DNA from: Musa acuminata AAA Group
Taxonomy: Eukaryota; Streptophyta; Magnoliopsida; Zingiberales; Musaceae
Direction: 5' to 3'
DNA length: 64,000 nt
Assembly (NCBI RefSeq): GCF_036884655.1
Contig: NC_088345.1
Coordinates: 20,393,501-20,457,500 of the forward strand
The notes beneath the pieces are model-generated. The model did not search any database. It worked only from the letters and a program-made list of their open reading frames with translations, and was not told the origin of the DNA. This document shows positions 1 to 10,896 of the stretch, in pieces (position 1 is the first letter of the stretch; every line of letters begins with the position of its first letter). A program made the translations under genes and the position numbers.

Positions 1-2580
1 AAAATATCGACAATATTTAAAATTTTCATCATAACTAACCCAGGATCCAAACACACATTTGAGGTCACTAAGAAAACATTCAGATCAAAATTTCACCTTT
101 ATAGTCTACAAATTCATAACCCTGTGCAATTCATAAATATACCATACATCACTCGATAATTCATACAATCTGAACTCAACTCATCAAAATAATAACCACA
201 ACATAAATTCACAAGTGGGGGAAGTCTATGCAGTCACCAAACCAACAATTACCATAAGATCATATAATTACATGAATTTAACTTAACATTTCAAAATCCT
301 ATACATGAGGGATCCTTTATCTTACACAAAATCCACAGGTTTAGATTCATCGTCACATTTCATAAGATGCAGAGTATCTTATACAACAAACACATATGCT
401 AACAAAGATCTGCCTAAAATCTTCTAAACTTTCCACCGCCTCAGCCCAATCTTAACATTTAAGCAAGCAATACGCTATCCTGAAAAATTTATCAACAAAC
501 GGGGTGAGCATAAAGAGCTCAACAAGTGACTAACATATCTATATCAAAATAGTACAATTTCCAAAGAGATATAGTTTCAAAATACAAGGCAGAATATACG
601 ATTTCGTAGACATAATATCATTAGGAGCAAAAACACAATTGTTCTTTCAATCTTACATATTTGGTTCCTGACAGATGGGGCATAGAGTAATTGGAGCATA
701 TCAGTAACAAAGGAAACATATCGGAGCTTATCAATGGCATATAAAATGTTCCGAAGCATATCAACGGCATATGGAACATTTCGAAGCAAAATCATCAGTG
801 AATGAAGCATTTAAGAGCATATCAAAAACAAATATCGTATAGAAGCTCAAACGTCGTCCTTGACGTTGCAATCATATCATTCTTATCCAGAGCATGAACA
901 GAAATAACTCACCAAAACTCTGTATGTCATATCAAACATATAGAAGGTGTAGTGGGATCTCGGTAAGAATGTGAGTCATCCATTTCTGAATGACCACCTG
1001 ACAAAAGTCTCCCACGTCTGGGAGCCCCATCTACCCACGTCTAGGTGAAGTCAGAGGGGGCCGGCAGAGCATCGCAGGCTCTAAGCACATACCCTTTACC
1101 ATTTCTAGCAAAGGTCCAGAATATCCCACAGAGCGGGCAATAAGCACATACCCTTTACCATTTCTGGCAAAGGTCCAGACAATCCCACACACCAGAGTAC
1201 AAGAGGGCAGTTTTAACAATAAGTAGCATATATCGGAAGCACACGCGGAACAACAAAATGTACTTGTGCCTTTTCAAGACAATATGATGCAAGGAACAAA
1301 TCTCTCACAAATGTATTCATATTAGGAATGAAATGGAAGCAAGAGTATACAGGGAATCCAAGCAATCATATTTAGCTCAATTCAAATAAGAAGGTTAGAA
1401 GAATTCAATATCCAAAGGAATGAAACAGAATACGCGAAATCGACCAAAGCTCGATTTATGATAGAATTTCAATGGCACATAGAACAAATACTTCAGATTA
1501 TCAATTATGCTCCAATAACCTTAATAAAGCTATCATTGAAAGATATATCAACCTATTTTCTGTTCAAATAAGTTTCGTACGAATCAGAGTTTTCGACAAG
1601 GAGTTACCTTTGATTTGGTAACCCAAGGTCAAAACACAATCACTGTTTTGCAGAATACATAGGGTCAGATTCAACAGATACTAGGGTAGGCATTTGGATT
1701 CTAAAATTTTCAAAATATATGACAAAAGAAAGATTTTCAAGTCTAGTTTCATATAAAATCAGTTTAGTACAAATCAGAATTTCCAACAGGGAGTTATAGG
1801 CATTTCAGTATAGAAAGGTCATAAATCTTAATCCCTGATTTGCAGCGTTCATAGACTCATTTGCAACAGACGTTTGGGTAAGTATTCGATTTTCAAAATC
1901 TTCAAAATTTATGTCAAAAGAAAGATATAAGAGTCTAATTTCAAACAAACTAGGTCCTGTTCAAATCTGCATTTCATACTAAAAATTATAGCAGGAATCG
2001 TATATAGGGGTCAGTTTACTGAAAAATTTCAGAATCGATGGTTCTTTGCCCAAGGAGAGAACATATCGGTTTCTAAATAGAAATCCTTCAGTTTATTTTG
2101 AATCAACATAAAACAGAGACTAAAAATTCTGTAGGATGGGGTTAGAACACTTGCCTTTGAGAATTTTGACCCCCAATTGAGAAGATTGAGTAAGAAACCT
2201 CAAAGCCCCAATTTTTCTTCTTCTTCTTCCCCCTTTCTTTTCTCTTCTTCTTTCTTTCTTTCTCTGTTCTTCTACACAGCAGCTGCCTTCTCTGGTTCCT
2301 TAAGAACGAAGGCAGAGAGGCTTAGGCAGTGGGATTTGTTATTTTGTGCATTTTGCAGTTTAGTCCTTGTTTTTATTATATTCACGATTAGGTCCTCAGG
2401 GTTGACATATAGGTCCTCAGGGTTTACATATAGGTCCTCAGATTCTTTTTTGAACAAATCTCCCAAATCTTAAAAATAAGTTACCTCAAATTCATACTCT
2501 ATTTCTTTTGTCAATTTAAAATAGATGCTTACATTATCACTAGAAATTTATACGAACATTCGAAAACGAGGGATGTTACA
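1..2580 (+). mobile_element. Gypsy-type LTR, 3' part (possibly Tekay/Del)
   Basis: The stretch has no credible coding region and ends at 2580 with the LTR-like terminus GGGATGTTACA. Directly after it, at 2581, sequence matching the second half of element A's LTR (counterpart from 9108) begins in mid-LTR. I read this as the 3' LTR of a gypsy element inserted into A's 5' LTR, with the rest of the element left of the window. The long LTR, the TGTTACA end and the text around 505-525 recall Tekay/Del chromoviruses. The lineage is inferred from style only, because no pol is visible. A CT-rich stretch lies at 2215-2270 and a short repeated AGGTCCTCAGGGTT motif at about 2390-2440. ORFs here are shadows. 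Confidence 0.55.
1082..1199 (+). repeat. Two 59-bp tandem repeats in the gypsy LTR
   Basis: Two adjacent copies begin with TAAGCACATACCC at 1082 and 1141, a period of 59 bp. They share the text CTTTACCATTTCT, then A/G, then GCAAAGGTCCAGA. The copies diverge at their 3' ends. They may be a small enhancer-like duplication inside the LTR; the role is unknown. Confidence 0.8.
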
Positions 2581-3351
2581 CTTTCTATGATTCTTAGAGC
2601 TCAAAACTGTTGTAAAGACCAAAAGTTCTCCTCCTTCTGTTCTTCAAAGTTTGAGTTGTAAAGAGAGGAGAGAAAACTTCTGTAAGGGTTGTCCCCTAAG
2701 CCCGTCAAAAGGAGTCAATCTGTAGAAGGGTGGTTGGCCTTCGCCTATTGAAGGAAGGCCTCTAGTTGACGTCGGTGACCTCGTCGGTGGAGGAAGCCAA
2801 AAGTGGAGTAGGTCAAGATTGACTGAACCACTCTAAATCACAGTTTGCATTTCCTTTGAGCATTTTACCTTCACTGCAAACTTCTCAATAGCTTACTGCC
2901 TTCTGCGATTTTACGAACGAGTTTCTAAGTTCAGAACTTTCCGAATCTGCGTTTAGACGTAAATCGGATTTTTTCGTATGATCATCATATTTCAGTTTAC
3001 ATTTACGTTTTGATTTCAATCATAATTGTTTACTACCTTCTGCGATCTTACGAATAAGTTTCTAAGTTCAGAACTTTCTAAATCTGCGTTTAGACGTAAA
3101 TCGGTTTTTATCGTACGAACGTCGCATTTCAGTTTGCGCTTGTATTCTGCTTTCCATCATAAACTACAAACTGCCTTCATAGATCTACTTTAACATTATC
3201 TCGCTTAATCTCAAGTTAAAGTAATCTTAGAATCGGCTTTCACATCGAAATCGTTTTTATCGAACGAACGCAGCTTTCGTTTTAATCGCTGAAAAATTTC
3301 CGCTGCACTAATTCACCCCGCCCCCCCCTCTTAGTGCTCTTGATCCTAACA
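2581..3351 (+). repeat. Element A 5' LTR, right part
   Basis: Nearly identical to 9108-9883 of A's 3' LTR. It starts mid-LTR at CTTTCTATG because of the gypsy LTR ending at 2580. It holds two diverged copies of a block with 'CTGCGTTTAGACGTAAATCGG' context (about 2950 and 3080). This motif is related to the 18-bp unit massively expanded in elements C and D. It ends with a poly-C tract (3316-3328) and TCCTAACA. Confidence 0.88.
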
Positions 3352-3353
3352 AT

Positions 3354-3365
3354 TGGTATCAGAGC
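3354..3365 (+). other. Primer-binding site of element A
   Basis: TGGTATCAGAGC follows the LTR end by two bases. It is complementary to the 3' end of plant initiator tRNA-Met, the usual primer of Sireviruses and many copia elements. Confidence 0.95.
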
Positions 3366-3401
3366 TCGGTTAACTCTCAAACGGATTAAAACCCAAGAGA
3401 G

Positions 3402-4985
3402 ATGGCTTACGCCGGAAACCAAGAGGGCCATTCTATTACACGTCCACCCATGTTTAATGGGACGGACTACACCTATTGGAAGACCTGAATGAGGATCTTT
3501 CTTATTTCTATGGACTTTAAACTTTGGAATCTTGTCGAGAATGGTTTTTCGAAGTCTTCTCTTCCAATGATCGATTGGAATGATTAGGAGAAGAAGGCTT
3601 TCGCTCTTAATGCAAAGGTTATGAATGCCTTATTTTGTGCACTTGATAAAAACGAGTTTAATCGTGTTTCGATTTGTGAAACCGTATTTGATATTTGGCA
3701 CACACTCGAAGTGACTCATGAAGGCAAAAGTAGAGTGAAAGAGTCAAAAATCAATCTTTTGTTACACTCTTTCGAACTTTTCCGGATGAAACCGAGTCAG
3801 ACTATTGGCGACATGTTTACCCGTTTCATGGATGTCGTCAACGGTCTAAAAGGACTCGGAAAAAGTTTTTCGGATTTTGAGCTCGTAAATAAGATTCTAA
3901 GATCCCTTCCTAAGAGTTGGGATCCTAAAGTCACTGCTATTCAAGAGGCAAAAGATCTAACCAACTTCCCTCTTGAAGAACTAATTGGGTCATTAATGAC
4001 CTACGAGATGACTTGCAAAGCTCATGAAGAGCAAGAAGACATCCTTCCAAAGAACAGGAAGGATATGGCACTTAGAACTTTGGAAGACCACTTGAAAGAA
4101 AACTCAAGTGATGAGGACTGTGACGATGACTTGGCACTTCTAACAAGAAAATTTAAAAAATTCATTAAAAGAAACAAGATTAAGAATGACACTAAAAATA
4201 AACTTGAACCCAAGAAGGACCAAGTTATTTGCTATGAGTGCAAAAAGCCGGGACACTACAAAAGTGATTGTCCCTAAGCCAAAAAGAGAACAACAAAGAA
4301 GAAGGCGCTCAAAGCAACATGGGATGATTCGAGCGCGTCCGAAGAAGAGGAGTCCAACACCGAGCAAGTTGCTCATTATGCCTTAATGGCCATCGGAGAG
4401 GAGGTAACAAATTTATTAGATGCAGATTTATCTTTCGATGAATTATTAAATGCCTTCCATGACTTATTTGATGAATGCAAGATTATTAATAGAAAATATA
4501 AATTGCTAAAAAAGGAGCATGATAGTCTTACTTGTGATTTTGATAAGTTAAAAACTGAATATCATGATAGTTTAGATCCATGCATCAAATGCTATGATCT
4601 AGAAACTCTCCAAAAAGAAAACTTGCTACTTAAAGACACCTTGAAGAAATTCGAGGTTGGTAGCAAGTCATTAAACATGATCCTTGCAAACAAGGTTCAC
4701 TTTCCAAAAAGGAGTGGAATTGGATTTGTGAGAAGTTCTCACCAAAATCCAACCACCTTCATAAAAGGCCTCATCCTACATGTTCAACGCCAAAACAAAT
4801 GTAACTTTTGTTTCAAATTTGGACACAAGACGCATTATTGTCCATTCAAGAAAATTAGTCCAAACAAATTGATTTGGGCTCCTAAAGGAACCATGATAAA
4901 TGCTATGCAACATGATAAACAATGTAGATCTCTTTGTGAGGCACCCAAAAGCAAATGGGTACCTAAAAATTATCCCTTCCTGTAA
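3402..4985 (+). pseudogene. gag: Broken Sirevirus Gag of element A (two zinc knuckles)
   Basis: A single frame of 528 codons begins at ATG 3402 (MAYAGNQEGH) and is cut by three in-frame stops: TGA 3486-3488, TAG 3585-3587 and TAA 4275-4277. Domains in order are the UBN2-type capsid region (motif YTYWK, later ALFCALDKNEFNR), a first CCHC knuckle (CYECKKPGHYKSDC, about codons 278-291), an acidic linker, a coiled-coil segment (LLKKEHDSL onward), and a second knuckle (CNFCFKFGHKTHYC, about codon 473). It ends with WVPKNYPFL and a stop, with no protease behind it. Compared with D, the capsid part is nearly the same, but the coiled coil and second knuckle are absent from D. Gag would package element RNA in cytoplasmic particles. 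As it stands the gene cannot make full-length Gag without readthrough. Confidence 0.92.
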
Positions 4986-5870
4986 AAACATTAAAAACAT
5001 AAAAATTTTAGGCTGGAGCAAGAAATAATATTCTGCTCCTTGATTCTCGATATTCATAACCCAAGATCCAAAAAGGAACTCGCAATGCTCTCTAGCCTTA
5101 ATTACAAACGGAGATTATAAATTTAAAATCACAAATGCGACTTAGATACAACCTTATTTGACTTTTCAGAATTAGAAACATATGATTCCCAAATTCACAT
5201 ATCCCTTGGATTTTCAAACCCATCAATTTCATCCGTTCATAACCTTCGAATCTAACTCTGTATCATGAAGTGACTAAGTCTGTCATGAACTTGCAAGACT
5301 TACCAACTTGAAGAAACTATCACAAACACGTGTACAACATTGAGAGTATGCACGTTAAAAATCTATCTTGATCGTGCAAAAGTCCTTATCTTAAAATAAA
5401 AAATTCTTACGTAATTACGTAAGTAAAGTTGATTGCTCTGAATGAAAATTCTCCTCAAGACAGAAAAACTCTCAGATCAGATCACATTGATCAGAACAAG
5501 TGCTCACCGCCTACAGGAGGTGGCACCGCCCCAGCTGGAGGTAGCACCTCCAGTTGTCACGTGTTGCGAGCGGTTGCACCGCTCCAGCCAGAGGTGCAAC
5601 CGCCCGCAACTCTGCCCCTTTTTAACCCAAGCTAGGGCCGGCGGTGAAACCGACCCCAACTCACTCCCTTCCCGCCTCTGCTCTTCCAAGCCTCCTCCAT
5701 CCCCATTTCTCCCATCTTAGCATCCAAAAAACCCCTCATTTCGAAGCAAAGCATCAACAATCCTTCCCTCTCTTGAAGATCTCACTAAGGTATTATCTAA
5801 GAAGCCCTTAAACTCTGTTTTTTGATTCATTTACTCTTGCTCATCACTATTGTTCTAAACAGCAGTAGTT
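4986..5870 (+). other. Noncoding stretch between gag and the env-like ORF
   Basis: The part 4986-5430 is AT-rich without a reading frame or recognisable pol sequence. From about 5500 it turns GC-rich with repeat boxes. The 250 bases before the ORF at 5871 look like the leader of an expressed ORF (pyrimidine-rich, no upstream frame). The whole of protease, integrase and RT would be expected after gag in a full element, so this is where pol has been lost or replaced. Confidence 0.6.
5507..5612 (+). repeat. Internal CGG/CCG repeat boxes upstream of the env-like ORF
   Basis: Several copies of GGAGGTGGCACCGCC, GGAGGTAGCACCTCC and GCGGTTGCACCGC type boxes lie here. These are the same symmetric motifs found in the LTRs just upstream of the TATA box. 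For Sireviruses it has been described that envelope-bearing members carry an extra cluster of such boxes on the 5' side of the envelope gene; the position here fits that. Confidence 0.75.
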
Positions 5871-6980
5871 ATGGGATCTAGAAGATCCTCAAGGGACAAA
5901 GGAAAGAGGAGATTAGTAGAAGATTTTGATCTCACCCTTTTCGATTCAAAATACCATGCTGAAAAATTTTCCTCTTTCGAACTTAGGAGTGTCAATAAGG
6001 GAAAATACGTAGACTTAAATGAACTAAGAGACTTAGAAACAATCCAATGGTTTGCAAACTTAGATCTACTTCCAATTTTGCAAATTAACGAACCCATCTA
6101 TCCAATACTTGTTAGATTGTTTTACAACAACATACAAGTAGATGAAGAAGAAAGAATGTCCACCTATCTTTTAGGACAACACATCTCAATTACAAATAGA
6201 TTCATTTGCGACATGATAGGCATTCCCATGAAAAGTAGAGGACTTTACGTTAGAGGATCATGGGATAATGAAACTATTGGAACAACATACGTTGAAGCCC
6301 TAGGAACAATTTTTGCCAATCCCAATTTAGCATTTGTTCCTAAAAGTTGTGAACATCTACTGCCTCTAAACACTAAGGTACTTCATCATATCCTAACTAG
6401 CATCATTCTCCCTAAACAATACCATCATGATAAAGTAAGCTAATTAGAATTAGGAACTATGTATTTGATCATGAAAGGACATGACATCTGTCTTGGTTAT
6501 CTTATCCAACAAAATATGTTAGAAATATCTAAGAAAGACATGATGCTCCCATATGGTGGTATAATAACTAGAATAATGAAAGCCTACGATATTCTAATAC
6601 CACCGGAAGAAGAAGTAATAAAAGTAGATAGATTTAGCATAATTAATAAAAATCTACTTCACCGATTAAGATGTTTTTATAGAAACGGTAACTGGGTTAG
6701 AATGCCAAGAAGAACTGATCCTCCTCAACCTGAACCAAAACCGAAAACACCAGTATTTAAGGGTACCCAATCTCCTCCGATCTGTCCCTTTGAGGAAACA
6801 CATCCATCTGAGCAAACTCATACATCATCTGTCGAAGATATTGGGATTCGGATGGACCGATTCGAACAAAGACAAGAACGGCTTGAACAACGACAAGATC
6901 AAATCCTATCTGAGCTGTCGCAAATTCATCGTCAATTTGACTCCTTGTTTAGGCACTTTAATTTTCCATCTCATGAATGA
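5871..6980 (+). pseudogene. Env-like / Transposase_32-like ORF of element A, one stop
   Basis: A reading frame of 370 codons (ATG 5871) is interrupted by one in-frame TAA at 6441-6443. The same frame continues from 6444 and ends at 6980. The protein starts with a basic segment (SRRSSRDKGKRR). It continues with the pattern ELRDLETIQWF, VRLFYNN, LLGQHISITNRFICDMIGIP and, after the stop, MYLIMKGHDICLGYLI and LPYGGIITRIM. This resembles the 'putative plant transposon protein' domain (Transposase_32) common in plant retroelements. A proline-rich linker follows, then a coiled coil (RFEQRQERLEQRQDQIL). I see no clear transmembrane segment or signal peptide, so an envelope function is only suggested by position and by the repeat boxes in front. 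The stop reads as a CAA to TAA change. Function unknown. Confidence 0.72.
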
Positions 6981-7243
6981 GCTTGTATGAACACAATCAT
7001 CTATTGTTATTGTAAACTCCTTATGTTACTCACCATGATGTGCTTTGACTTGATCCTTGATATGGTTACCTGATATATTTTGAGCATATGTAGAGTTGTA
7101 AACATCTATCGTGGTGAATATATGGCCTATGCCTTGTGGTAAATATAAACTAAATGGTTATCTCGGATTTTATATTGAAATTAAAAGTCTTGAAAACCTT
7201 GTGCTTTGATAAATATAGTTTGAAAAAATGATGCAGTTGATAA

Positions 7244-7360
7244 GTCATTATCATTAATACTAAACATCAACTAGCCGATATTTTTACAAAACCTCTAAGT
7301 GAAGAACAATTTGATTTTATAAGAAGAGAATTAGGAATGTTGATGTGTCCGAATACTTAA
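7244..7360 (+). pseudogene. pol: Last codons of copia RNase H in element A
   Basis: The frame ending at TAA 7358-7360 gives the C-terminus [18 protein letters not shown] followed by a segment ending MLMCPNT. This is nearly identical to the end of D's pol. About 39 codons are recognisable; the rest of pol is missing upstream, where the env-like ORF stands instead. It shows that A descends from a pol-bearing element by an internal replacement. Confidence 0.9.
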
Positions 7361-8113
7361 ACTAGTTAAAATTACTTTTCGGACTTTATTGAATGATTAA
7401 ATCACTTGATTGCCATGTGTTGAAATGTTTTTGTAGCATAATCTAGTCCGAATGCATGAAAGAATTCATCTTATTTTCGGACTCGCTTAACAGCTGGAAT
7501 GACAAAAATCAAACACACTCTTATGAAAAATATTTTTCGAAATGGATTTGATAAAATGACTTTCCTCCTTAAGAAATATTCAAAGCATTATACTTATCAT
7601 GTCTTCCTTTATATGCTTGATAACTTGCTTATATTGTTCTCGTGGTATCACATCTACCATGCCCTTTGTTGATGACAAAGGAGGAGAAATATATGAATTG
7701 ATTTGATGCTATAAACACTGATGCTATGATTATGCCATGCCTACATCATCAAGAGATATATGAAAAGATGCCATATCTAGAAATGCAACACTTGCTAAAA
7801 TATAAGAAATGTGTGCATCATGTAATGAAATCAAAATCTTACTTCACAGCTTTATATGTTGATATCTTACAATATGATGAATTGCTACTATTACCATCAT
7901 TCAAATTTGTAATGTAAAATTTGAAAATGAATGTCAAGCTTCGACATCATCTTCAAAGAGAAACATCATGATAGGAATCATTATGGGAATATGTCTCTTG
8001 AATTTATAAGGTTTTAAATTCAAGAATGACTTATCTCAAGTACGGTATATAGACAGGGGGAGTTCAGGTTAACTCCATTATCAATTGATTGTCATCATCA
8101 AAAAGGGGGAGAT
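7361..8113 (+). other. 3' noncoding region of element A with polypurine tracts
   Basis: AT-rich and without a gene; the short frame at 7726 is a shadow. Purine runs of PPT type occur at about 7674-7688 (CAAAGGAGGAGAAAT), 8053-8062 (ACAGGGGGAG) and, next to the LTR, 8101-8113 (AAAAGGGGGAGAT). The equivalent region in D (56152-56943) is clearly homologous. Multiple tracts upstream of the 3' LTR are a Sirevirus trait. Confidence 0.75.
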
Positions 8114-8147
8114 TGTTGAATCTCGAATTTTGATGATGAAGTCAATT
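8082..8147 (+). other. Inverted repeat around the polypurine tract / LTR junction
   Basis: The left arm CATCATCAAAA (in 8092-8104) and right arm TTTTGATGATG (8128-8138) flank the terminal polypurine tract and the first LTR bases. The pairing extends outward imperfectly, with CAATTG near both ends. The same arrangement is kept in B, C, D and F. A precisely placed inverted repeat around the terminal PPT is a described Sirevirus feature. Confidence 0.8.
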
Positions 8148-9883
8148 GTCATTTGTTGTCTAATCTATGTGTTGAGATAAGTGTGCAGGATTAACTATGA
8201 TGAAAGTAAGACATGCAGCAGGAGTTGCGCCGGAGTCACGACAATGATCACGTTGGGAGTTCGAGAGCTCGACGGAAGTTCGGACAGTCGTCGGAGGTTC
8301 TGCGGGAACAAATCCAAGAAGTCCAAAAGCTTGCCAAAGAAGCTCGTCGGAACTTGCCAAGTGGATCGTCGCAAGTCTAGGAGTTTGCCGGAAGTCCGCA
8401 GGAGCATCACCGAGGGTTCATCGGATGATCGACGGAAGTTCACCGGAAACTCGCCGGAAGAAGCGATTGACGCACCGGAGCAAGCTGCAGAAATTGTCTT
8501 AGGATTTATCGTAGTTAACACTAATGATTAAGTTGAAAATGGGAGGTGATCCCATTAGCTTAATCTTGGGGCAATTGGGCCCCTGAAAAACCCAAATTGG
8601 GCCAAATGGATCAACCCATTCGGACCCTGGTTGCTGTGGGAGGTGCAACCGCCCAAGCCAGGAGGTAGCACCGCCTGGGCTAAGTCTCCCAGGGAGACTG
8701 GGTGGTGCAACCGCCCCAACCAGGAGGTGCAACCGCCTGGGCTCAGTCTCCGAGCGAGACTGGGCAGTGCAACCTCTCCTAACAAGAGGTGGCACCGCTT
8801 GAGCTCAAGTTTCGAGCTCTGCCAGGCGGTGTAACCGCCCCAGTCAGGAGGTGCAATCGCCTGAGCTCGATCTTCGAGCTCTGGCAGAGAGGTGCAACCG
8901 CCCCTGACAGAGGTGGCACCGCCCAGAGGCTTAGTCTTCGAGCTCTGCCAGGCAGTGCAACCGCCCTAGTCAGGAGGTGCAACCGCCTGATCCCGGAATT
9001 CCAGGAATTGACAGTTTTGAGCTCCAAATTTGAACTGGGTTGGGGCCTATAAATACCCCACCCATTCAGCACTGAAAGGTAGCAACTTACACTCGAAATC
9101 TTGATATCTTTCTATGATTCTTAGAGCTCAAAACTGTTGTAAAGACCAAAAGTTCTCCTCCTTCTGTTCTTCAAAGTTTGAGTTGTAAAGAGAGGAGAGA
9201 AAACTTCTGTAAGGGTTGTCTCCTAAGCCCGTCAAAAGGAGTGAATCTGTAAAAGGGTGGTTGGCCTTCGCCTATTGAAGGAAGGCCTCTAGTTGACGTC
9301 GGTGACCTCGTCGGTGGAGGAAGCCAAAAGTGGAGTAGGTCAAGATTGACCGAACCACTCTAAATCTCGGTTTGCATTTCCTTTGAGCATTTTACCTTCA
9401 CTACAAACTTCTCAATAGCTTACTACCTTCTGCGATTTTACGAACGAGTTTCTAAGTTCAGAACTTTCCAAATCTGCGTTTAGACGTAAATCGGCTTTTT
9501 TCGTATGATCATCATATTTCAGTTTACGTTTACGTTTTGATTTCAATTATAATTGTTTACTTCCTTCTGCGATCTTACGAATAAGTTTCTATGTTCAGAA
9601 CTTTCTAAATCTGCGTTTAGACGTAAATCGGTTTTTATCGTACGAACGTCGCATTTCAGTTTGCGCTTGTATTCTGCTTTCCATCATAAACTGCAAACTG
9701 CCTTCATAGATCTACTTTAACGTTATCTCGCTTAATCTCAAGTTAAAGTAATCTTAGAATCGGCTTTCACATCGAAATCGTTTTTATCGAACGAACGCAG
9801 CTTTCGTTTTAATCGCTAAAAAATTTTCGCTGCACTAATTCACCCCCCCCCCCCCCCCCCTCTTAGTGCTCTTGATCCTAACA
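8114..9883 (+). repeat. Element A 3' LTR (1770 bp)
   Basis: It starts TGTTGAATCTCG and ends TCCTAACA. A cluster of symmetric boxes such as GGTGCAACCGCC lies at about 8635-8990. A TATA box (TATAAATA, 9048-9055) follows roughly 60 bases on. Then come two copies of a CTGCGTTTAGACGTAAATCGG-type block and a C tract of about 20 bases near the end (9842-9860). Reading frames at 8160-9072 on both strands are products of the repeat boxes, not genes. Confidence 0.93.
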
Positions 9884-10876
9884 CACTGGAACATTGCCGA
9901 GAGATCGTCGGAAGTTCGCCGGAAGCTCACTTGAAGAAACTAGACTTACGGACTTGTTTAGCTTAGTAAATGTCTTAGATTTCATAGTTAGCACATAATT
10001 GGGATTGAAATTTAGCCAACCCAATTATGGGCCAGTTGGGCCTATGTAAGGACAGTGTTGGGCCCAATGAAAGGCCCAAACAATGACCCAAGAAGTGGCA
10101 CCGCCATGGCACAGTCTTCTAGACTATGTCAGGCTGTGGTACCGCTAGTCTGGGTAGTGGTACCGACCCTGGCAGGGTGCCAGGCGATGGTACTATCTAA
10201 TGGCCTAGTGCCAGGTGGTGGTACTACCCAGCGTAGTGTCAGTGTTAGACTGACACTAGCGGTGGTACCACCCAGCACAAGCGGTGGTACCGCCCGAACC
10301 CAGGAAACCCGGGATGAGATGTTTTTAGACTCCAAGTTTGAATCAACTTGAGGCCTAATCCCTGGTTAACACTCACAAGCACAGAGCGTAAAAAGGAAAG
10401 AAACTCTGTTGTAATCTTGTGTGAAACTCCTCTCAAAGTTCTAAGTGTTAGAATAGTTTGAGAGAGGAGTGAGTGGGGGTGTAAGGGTTATTTCCTAAAC
10501 CTGATAAAAGGAGAAAGAGCTGTAAGAAGGAGGTTGATCTTTGCCTATAAAGGAAGATCAATAGTGGATGTCGGTGGCCTCGACAGAAGAGGAATCGGTG
10601 GAGTGGATGTAGGTTACGACGATCGAACCACTATAAAATTGACGTGTTCTTCTCTGGTTTGCATTTCTATATTTGAGCAATATACTTTACTGTAGACCTC
10701 TTAACTTGCTTTACATCCACTATGCATCTTCCATATGCTTTCAAGCTATCTTTACGAAAACGCTTTCAAGTTAACCTCTCTCCGAAACGGTTTTCGTCGA
10801 AATCGGTTTTTATCATAAGAAGGTTTTTTAAACCGATGTAATTTTACCACTACACTAATTCACCCCCCCCCCCCCC
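9884..10876 (+). repeat. Element B 5' LTR remainder, lacking TATA box and LTR end
   Basis: Aligned by eye to B's 3' LTR. Around 10353-10358 the 5' copy reads GAGGCCTAATCCC, where the 3' copy has GAGTCC, then TATAAATACCCC and more. About 15 bases including the TATA box are therefore gone. The LTR then breaks off in its C tract (10861-10876); the usual TAGTGC...CCTAACA end and the primer site are also missing before the gag leader. Boxes with GGTACC cores lie at 10130-10295. Confidence 0.8.
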
Positions 10877-10896
10877 TCTCTCTCACTTAAAGAGAA

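Larger units (their letters stand above)
2581..9883 (+). mobile_element. Element A: defective Sirevirus with gag and an env-like ORF
   Basis: Ty1/copia Sirevirus on the plus strand. The order is interrupted 5' LTR (2581-3351), initiator-Met primer site (3354-3365), broken gag (3402-4985), GC-rich repeat boxes (5507-5612), an env-like/Transposase_32-like ORF (5871-6980), the last codons of RNase H (7244-7360), 3' noncoding region with polypurine tracts, and the 3' LTR (8114-9883). Protease, integrase, RT and most of RNase H are absent. The LTR starts TGTTGAATCTCG and ends TCCTAACA. The five bases after it, CACTG (9884-9888), should be the target-site duplication; the left copy is outside the window. 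A sits in the 5' LTR of element B. LTR ends and Gag place it in the same family as D. Confidence 0.88.

Noticed and set aside
3354..3365. tRNA-related sequence as a possible tRNA gene
   Set aside because: Only the 12-base complement of the tRNA 3' end is present, at primer-site position; no cloverleaf.
5871..6980. Env-like ORF as an ordinary host gene
   Set aside because: It lies between gag and the RNase H tail of one element, with element-type repeat boxes in front, and resembles the retroelement-associated Transposase_32 type.
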